Assembly: GCA_050084985.1 (NCBI GenBank)
Contig: JBITNC010000001.1
Span: forward strand, 199,206,001 to 199,270,000
Reading direction: 5' to 3'
From: Nageia nagi
Lineage: Eukaryota > Pinophyta
DNA length: 64,000 bases
The notes under the pieces are model-generated. The model searched no databases. It was not told where the DNA came from and saw nothing but the letters and a program-made list of their open reading frames with translations. Every line of letters begins with the position of its first letter. The stretch's first letter is position 1. A program made the position numbers and the translations under genes. Positions 57,770 to 64,000 of this stretch are shown in pieces.

Positions 57770-59060
57770 TCATATGTCATCCAATCCTTAACAATGTTGT
57801 CATCTTTCTCTCCATGTATAGCGTTGCTCTGCCTTCACCTTCTCCTCACGACTCAGAGCCACCAAATGACTCCTTCACGAGCTTCATGTAGCGAATGTCT
57901 CCTCCAGATTAGTTCTCACATCTCCAGACCACGAGCTTCATGCCATAAGCTATTTTCCACCTCCACGTCCTCTACCACACGAAAGTCACATGAACAGTAC
58001 ATGAAAGCCTCCTTCTCCGTGAGCAACGCACCTCTGTGAGCAGCTATTTTCCACCTCCGTGAGCAATGCACCTCTGCGAGCAATGCACCTCTGCATACAT
58101 CTCCTCATAGCATGCACGTCTCCTCACATGAACAATAACCTCACGTCTCCTTCAGAGTCTCCTCACTGGATCTGTGATCCCTTCAAGACTCCAATGCTCC
58201 CTGATCTCTATCGTGTAGGCCTTTAAATGCACTCGCAGTCCTCAAATCTAGATCAATTCATTTTCTTTCAACATGCAGCTCCGCTACGTGATAAAAAATA
58301 ATCAGTTCACTATTTCTCCTTCATGCCATGAACATCTCCTCTTCCACGCAGCCTCGTGTGTAGCCTCCTTCAGATCGTGTGTATGCCACAAAATGTTTTC
58401 CCCGTCCACGCAAGCTTCAGGAAATGTTTCTCCATCCTAGCTTCATGCAGGTTTCCTCCTCCGCACGGGCCACCAAACGCCAAACATGAGCCACCAAACC
58501 AACGTTATCTTTACGCAAGCCACTCCTTCAGCGATCGTGGTCTTCACTTGGGTGTTTTCTTCCTTCACTTAGGTCCTCCCAGTCTTCTCACGCCTCTATT
58601 GCACTGCCTTCATGCACGTCTTCCTGCAACATTCCTCCTCCGCGTGAAAAACCAGATCAGTGCTCACGAAATGCATGAATAAAATAATAGATTTATTGTT
58701 TCTCCTCTCTGACCTCCACCGCTTCAGAAATGAATGTGTAGTCTCCTTTTCATTTGACTGCACATGCTTCTAAACGCAAGCTCTCCTTTCTGCTGTGCAT
58801 GGGTTTCCTTCAAACCTCATGCAACTATTTTTTCTCCAAGCAAATGTTTAGTCTATTCCAGATTCTCTTTGAATCTTCAAAATAGCAAACACTACTTCAG
58901 CTAACTCATGTAGCTTCTTTTCAGAGGCTTTGGATCTCACACTTGCAAGAATTTGATAAATTCTTTGCAATTCATCCACAAGCTCAATAACTCTGATGAC
59001 AGTCCTTGAGGAGCTTGATAAGATCCTTCAAGACTTCACCCACTCTAACCCAATAATCAA
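57770..59060 (-). other. Leader of the 55.4-59.4 kb element
   Basis: 1.3 kb of purine-rich (minus strand) non-coding DNA between primer site and gag start. It contains short repeats of 'ctccgtgagcaa-gcacctctg' (58013-58110, plus strand). No frame is supported; open stretches at 57671-58039 and 58356-58682 (+) run antisense to the element and lack motifs. Confidence 0.5.
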
Positions 59061-59064
59061 ATCA

Positions 59065-59076
59065 GCTCTGATACCA
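59065..59076 (-). other. Primer-binding site, initiator-Met tRNA type
   Basis: The minus strand reads TGGTATCAGAGC two bases inside the 5' LTR. It is the same class of primer as at 33683. Confidence 0.9.
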
Positions 59077-59078
59077 AT

Positions 59079-59372
59079 TGAGAGAACTATAATGTTCTAT
59101 TTTACTCATAAAAATGAGTTACATATATAGGCTTTGTGAGCCATTACAAGACAAGCTAAATGGTTGAGATGCAATATTCTCACACCATAACAAATATCAC
59201 AAATAGCACACCTACGTGAACTACAAGACAATTACTTGTTATAACAATATACCCTAAATATTTAATCCTATACTTTAGACTTTAGGAAAATACTTTAGGG
59301 AAAATACTCTTAATCCTAATTAATTAATCTATTAACTTAGGACTTAGGGATATGTAGGATATAATTCCAACA
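59079..59372 (-). repeat. 5' LTR of the 55.4-59.4 kb element
   Basis: 294 bp, nearly identical to 55410-55703 (differences seen at A/G near 59154 and G/T near 59272). Confidence 0.93.
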
Positions 59373-59377
59373 TTAGA

Positions 59378-59780
59378 AGCATAACATGATTCTTGAAGAC
59401 TCTATAAATACTACTCATCAACACATTATTACTAAACCCACTACGTTTACTCCATTTAGTTGCAACATCATGAGCTTCTTTCTAATAAAAAATGTTAGGG
59501 GAGCCCTTGACTCCCCATATGCATTATTCTTGATTTTAATCAAATATATTGGATTTGATACTTTGAATCCCCCTTGCTTCTTTTCCTCTTTTCTACTTTT
59601 TATTACACAATGGAGTCTCAAAAGAGCACGTTATATATATATACATTGACCATTGTTTTGGTCATACATGGATATTAATATCAAATTTCAAATTATCACT
59701 TAACATCATTAATTATTATTATTTTATCATAATATTAATATAGTATTTACCTAAAATCTTGTGAGAAATTAGAATACCGC
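59378..59780. other. AT-rich flank, nothing recognised
   Basis: No gene or element end seen between the copia-type element and the LINE-like frame. (AT)n at 59631-59643. Confidence 0.4.
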
Positions 59781-61192
59781 ATGGAGGCTGATTCAAATAG
59801 AAAATTCCCAAAGGACAAAAATGCATACATCGAACACTTAAAGGGTATGGATTGCCCTGATTATTTCCTGCATATTGATCTTTTCGATGATGCTATTCCC
59901 ATTCAAATTGAAGATGATGAGTTTGATATTGATTTAAACAAATTTACAATCAATACTCTCATATGCAAGATCATAGGAAGAAGGCCAAGCTTGGTAGTGT
60001 TGGAAAAATACGTTAGATCTTCTTGGGACAAGTTTGCCTTGGTGAATCTTATTCCAAATCATTTTTTTACTATAACTTTTGATGATTTAGAGAAAGTGGA
60101 TTATGTCTGGGGTTATGGTTGGAGTTTGTTTTTCTAACAAAGGGGAATTTATGTTACTGAATGGATGCCCAACCTCAATTCTTTGTCCGAAAATAGTTGA
60201 TTCAATCCTTGTCTAGGTAAATCTTTATGCCCTTCCAATTGAATTACAGGGGTAGAAGATATTTACCAAAATTGGGAATGTTATTGGTGTCTATCGATAT
60301 ATGGATTAACAAACAAAGGCGAATTTAAAGAAAAAATAAAAAATATGCAAGACTAGATTAGCAATTTCAATGGACACTTCTACCCTTGGGCTCAATCTAT
60401 CACACTTTCTTCAAGTAGGGTAGATGGTCTCAGATGATTTCTCTATGCATTGCTATGGATGCCAAAAATATGGCCATGTAAAGAAAAATTATCTGCACTT
60501 TTGTTTTAACTCTCAGTATTTTAGGCATTTGAAAAGGAATGTTTTTTGAGATCACCCCTTTTGAGAAGACTCATGATCCAATGATCCCTTCTTTGTCCTC
60601 TAATGAAATTTTAAAATCCAATGTTCTATTCAATATAGCCTTGCCAAATCTTGAGATTCCTAGGAACTAGTCTCCTTCGATTGTGCCTTCTGAGCCGCAT
60701 ACTAACATGGTGGAAGGTGATTTGGATGTTATCTCAAACCCAATGGATGTCAATGTGGTTAGAAAAGAGATTCAATATTGTAGCAATGAAAAAGATAAAT
60801 GCCTCAATTTTGGAAATAGCTCAATTAAAGAAACTCTATTGGTTTGTGAACATCATTATGAAGTTTTTCATCCTAAAAAATCAGAGTATGGATACTTTAT
60901 GTCATTTTCGAGTGGGGTGGATATGCCATTCAAAATGCCTTTAGAAGAACATAGGTATACAATAAAAGATAAGAAAGTTGAAAGTAGAATCTCAAAAGTA
61001 TCTCTCTTTAGAGCTTTAGAAGAAAGATCAAAGATAGTTAAATTATTGAAGCCTTCAGGAAGAAACTCTAAGACTAATTATGGAGCATTAATAGATGATG
61101 CCGAGGAAAGTTCTCATAGATATTATTTGAGAAGCTTGAAATGTAGAAATGCATTTTTAGACTTAGCAAATTATTTTGAGAAGAACACATGA
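59781..61192 (+). pseudogene. LINE-type ORF1-like protein (DUF4283, CCHC knuckle)
   Basis: ATG at 59781. The first 118 codons include CKIIGRRPSLVVLEKYV and HFFTITFDDLEKVDYVWGYG, the DUF4283 pattern found at the N-terminus of plant L1-type ORF1 proteins. A knuckle-like MHCYGCQKYGHVKKN follows at about 60445-60490 in another frame. From 60683 a 169-codon frame (MPSEPHTNMVEGDLDV...) has no known domain. Stops and frameshifts separate the parts. No endonuclease or RT follows. It could also be a host DUF4283 gene fragment. Confidence 0.55.
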
Positions 61193-61622
61193 GCTACAAG
61201 GACCATAGAAATCCATGATAACTATACTGACTATAGTAATAAATTCTTATTTGTTTCACTAATACCCAGTTTGTCCTGGGTCAAATTGGAATAGAAATAG
61301 AATTGGATCAATATGTACTTCATTGAAAATCTATGAACTCTCTATAAAGACAAGTTTTGGGAACCTTGTATAAAGAATCCCGTTAATAAATTTATCCTTA
61401 CAAAATAAAAACATACTTTGATACAAAGTCATGTATATAAAAAAGGAAATTATAATTAATCATATATTTCATGGTAACTACAAAGATTGAAAATTAAGTT
61501 TTGAAAAGTGGATAATTCTTATTGTGGGTGAAATGTGCAAGTTAGGGTTATGAGGATGCAAAATATTAAGAGAATATTTAAGAATCTCAAGATGATAATG
61601 AAAAATAAATGGTTTTAACAAG
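61193..61622. other. Spacer, nothing recognised
   Basis: 430 bp AT-rich; the minus ORF at 61478-61726 has no motif. Confidence 0.4.
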
Positions 61623-62044
61623 ATGGCTATTAATAAAGAAAAACTTTTCACCCATGTTATTTTCAAGAAAATATTGAAATCATTTACTTCAAAGTTTATC
61701 AACTTAGAGATGTTTATGCATACCAAAAAATTTATTAAATTAAATTTTGATAAACTTCAAGGAGCTCTCTTATCATATGAAGTGAGATTGGAGAAGGATG
61801 TAGTCACATTGGACAAAACTCTTACCTCAAAGGAAAGTGCCTTCAAGGAGTTTACTTTAGTTCCAAGAGCTAAGGAGAAGACCAAGAACATAAAGTTAAT
61901 TAGTTTGAGGGGAAGGGAAAGCTAAAGAATAAAGGATTTTTATATCACTATTACAAGAAGTAGGGTAACTTTACGAGAGAATGTAGACAAAAATATGTTG
62001 ACAAAGGAAAAGCCATAGGGCTTAAGGAAATAGGGGAGACAAAG
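61623..62044 (+). pseudogene. Retroelement gag remnant (basic tail, damaged knuckle)
   Basis: Codons from 61623 include FDKLQGALLSYEVRLEK and VTLDKTLTSKESAFKEF, a phrase order found in plant retroelement gag proteins, then a lysine-rich stretch. After a stop, a shifted frame shows a decayed zinc-knuckle-like YYKK-GNFTRECRQKY (about 61950-61995). It runs to 'ataggggagacaaag', a purine tract next to a possible LTR start at 62045. Confidence 0.45.
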
Positions 62045-63371
62045 TGTGATGGCCCACCCAATTCTAGTTTTCCCATTTGCTACTATGATGTATGTGTGAG
62101 ATTTTGACTTTGCTATTGGACACTATGGTATTTGTGTGATGTATTTATGTGAGATAATTCAATGATATTTTATGATGGATTTCATGATGAAATGAATAAT
62201 ATCTTGCTATGATGAATTTTGAAATGGTATCATGATGCATTGATATAATGTGAGATAAGATGGATTTATTATAAAGGAGTTAATGTTAGTTTTTAGTTGT
62301 ATTTTGCAAGACCAGGTGGACTAAGGGTAAGTTTTCCATTGGGGGAAAAATGTTAGGAATGGATATGATGTGATAGGTTGATAGACCATAGGGGTAATTG
62401 GATATCATGTAGGACATTTTGCATCCATGCATTTTGTGTATATTTTCCCTCATGTTGTGTTGGTTTCATTAATGTTTGGTTTTGTTTCACTCACTTGCAA
62501 GAATAAGGAAAAATAAAATATTTCATTTAAAATTAATTATTGATGATAAATCATTAATGCTTTAAATAATAACAATAATGATATATATACCAAAAAAATA
62601 AAATAATATCAAATAATAATAATAAGATAAATAAATATATAATGCCATAAAAGTATTTTAGAAGCATCTAGTACTATTCCTATTATAGGAAATCAATAAT
62701 TAATTATTAATACATTATCATGGATGTATTATGTAAAAAATATGTGCTTATATATGCATAATATTATTCATTCTAATTGCTTATTTAGAAATCCTCTTTG
62801 GGTAATAGAGGGAATTCATTTTTTAAGAGATCTAAAGGAGAAAAAGAATAAAGAATTTGCTAGATACTTTCTATAACTAAAATAAAAATAATTACGTTTA
62901 TTTATAATATATTCAATTAACCAACTAACCATAAAATAACAGCAAATGATGATATGAAAGATGATAATGACCTAATTGACCTTGACATATCAAACTAGAT
63001 TTACGAAAGAGATAAACTTGTACTTTACCTATCACAATAAATGAAGGTGATATCTAATCAAAAGAGGACGAATGATGAGTTTCCATGAAGAATTGAGCCA
63101 TAAATCCAATGTCAACTCCAATGCTAGAATCCTAGCGGCATTTCTCAATTGCCTTTCCAGATTACCTTGCCCTTTCACTCAATGTCATCGCCTCACCTTT
63201 GATGCTCAGAATATTTGCAAAAATAGATGGAAAAGATTGTAGGAATGCAAAACTTAAAGTATAACAAAATATAGATATGATAGGTTACATTAAGTAACAC
63301 TAATAAAAAATGACACAAGTATATTGCCACCTATCAAGGATTTTGGATCATTTCATAATTGCTTATGCACA
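62045..63371. mobile_element. Two facing LTR-like ends with AT-rich sequence between
   Basis: TGTGATGGCCCACCC at 62045 follows a purine-rich run and looks like a Gypsy LTR start (+). TGTGCATAAGC at 63371 on the minus strand follows AAAGGTGGAGAGGT and the integrase tail, and looks like the start of another 3' LTR (-). Neither LTR end nor a partner is visible; the boundary between them cannot be placed. Confidence 0.35.
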
Positions 63372-63379
63372 ACCTCTCC

Positions 63380-64000
63380 ACCTTTATAGGTAATAGGTTT
63401 AGTAATAAGGCTCCTCCTTAGGCTTATTATGATGCATAAATTTAATTGGATTGTGTTCTTCTTTACTTTCGATTGTGGATAATTTATATGCACCTTTTCC
63501 ATAACTTACAATGATAATGTAAGGACCTATCCAATTATGTTAGAACTTACCTTTCTTTACATTTTCTAAATCTTTTGTGTTGGCAAGGTTTTTTTTTAAT
63601 ACTAGGTCACAAACCTTGAACTCTTTAGGATTAATCTTTTTGCTATATGCTTTTTGGCTTCTAGAATGATAGACATAGAGGTGTTGTAGAGCATTAACCC
63701 TTTTTCATCTAGAAGCTCTAGTTGGGTTAGTCTAGCTTTTCTTCTATCTTCATTGGGAATGAGACCATCTAGTGACAAACAAAATAATTGGATCTTTAGT
63801 TCTAATGAAACTACAGCTTCATCACCATACATTAAGGAGAAAGGGGTTTCACCTACTGAAGTCCTATACTTTTTCTATAGGCCCACAAAGCATAAGGGAG
63901 TTGCTCATGCTAATCTTTAACATGCTTTGCAATGATCTTGGATAGGATACTCTTCATAAATTTGTTAGAAGCTTTAAATTGACCATTAACTTGGGGTTAA
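63380..64000 (-). pseudogene. Ty3/Gypsy integrase C-terminal part (runs off window)
   Basis: Minus-strand pieces, beginning beyond the edge: a core-end segment with PQVNGQFKASNKFMKSIL and PYALWAYRKSIG (about 63995-63855), then PFSLMYGDEAVVSLELKI and RLTQLELLDEKG (63832-63700), then the C-terminal GPYIII and YGKGAYKLST (about 63530-63470). These match the end of a Gypsy integrase, which inserts element DNA into chromosomes. Frameshifts at about 63850 and 63600 and internal stops show decay. It is the only integrase-related sequence in the window, and a 3' LTR-like end follows at 63371. Confidence 0.75.

Larger units (their letters stand above)
55410..59372 (-). mobile_element. Young copia-type non-autonomous LTR element, TSD TTAGA
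   Basis: 3,963 bp on the minus strand: 5' LTR 59079-59372, primer site 59065-59076, a long leader, gag-fusion ORF 57607-55742, polypurine tract 55704-55715, 3' LTR 55410-55703. TTAGA lies at 55405-55409 and 59373-59377. LTRs start TGTTGGAATTATATCC (copia style) and differ at only about two of 294 positions by eye, so this is the youngest element here. It has no protease, RT or integrase, so copying would need enzymes supplied by another element. Confidence 0.95.

Noticed and set aside
57671-58682. Plus-strand ORFs in the 55.4-59.4 kb element leader
   Set aside because: Antisense to the element, low-complexity Pro/Ser/His composition, no start context or family match.
59065-59076. Possible tRNA fragment
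   Set aside because: It is the primer-binding site of the LTR element; no cloverleaf sequence surrounds it, and the same holds at 33683.

Overview
The window is nuclear DNA of a seed plant, most likely a large-genome gymnosperm (inference). It is AT-rich, intron-bearing DNA packed with nested and broken retroelements, with one recognisable piece of a conserved plant gene (VPS26C/DSCR3-like exons at 27.1-27.5 kb) and degenerate gene fragments. There are no tRNA or rRNA genes, and no bacterial or CRISPR features. I found no reverse transcriptase in the 64 kb; the only pol-type domain apart from aspartic proteases and a copia PR/pre-integrase fragment is a Ty3/Gypsy integrase tail at the right edge.

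Layout. 1-13.5 kb: a Ty3/Gypsy-like gag-protease element ('Z') whose 5' end lies outside the window. A solo LTR (205-1389, TSD GAAGG) cuts its gag, and a 7.9 kb insertion (X-A, 2018-9904, TSD GAACC) cuts its first protease domain. X-A itself carries a solo LTR (3372-4568). Z has a second protease-like domain, no RT, and a 3' LTR at 12523-13501. 13.5-22.1 kb: the 3' end of a related element, split by a second copy of the same insertion in the other orientation (X-B, 14415-21054, TSD CATTC), then its 3' LTR (21097-22092). 22.1-25.3 kb: a third, diverged X copy (X-C).

The X element is the most interesting object. It is about 6.65 kb, starts TGTT and ends AACA, and makes 5-bp target duplications, but has no terminal direct repeats. 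One end has an 18-bp hairpin. Next come a tandem array of roughly 100-bp units with two conserved TATA boxes, and one long broken reading frame (about 1,170 codons) matching no family I know. It looks either like a giant solo LTR carrying a gene or like a non-autonomous unit moved by an LTR-retrotransposon integrase.

25.3-38.6 kb: a copia gag fragment, the VPS26C exons in long AT-rich sequence, a hAT-like remnant, a truncated LTR, and a complete LTR element with gag and protease only (32478-38088, TSD TTGTA, Met-type primer site). 38.6-44.9 kb: a copia gag/protease/pre-integrase fragment split by a near-complete hAT transposon (38971-42835, TSD ATTAGAAG), then two LTR fragments fused head to head. 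45-55 kb: a broken gag, a 0.37 kb tandem duplication, microsatellites and an F-box pseudogene. 55.4-59.4 kb: a young copia-type element (55410-59372, TSD TTAGA, two 294-bp LTRs) encoding a gag N-domain fused to an acidic, Cys-rich tail. 59.8-64 kb: a LINE-like ORF1 remnant, another gag remnant and the integrase tail.

Together the window shows several mobile-element families whose copies keep gag (sometimes protease) but not the replication enzymes, so they must have relied on enzymes supplied from elsewhere.
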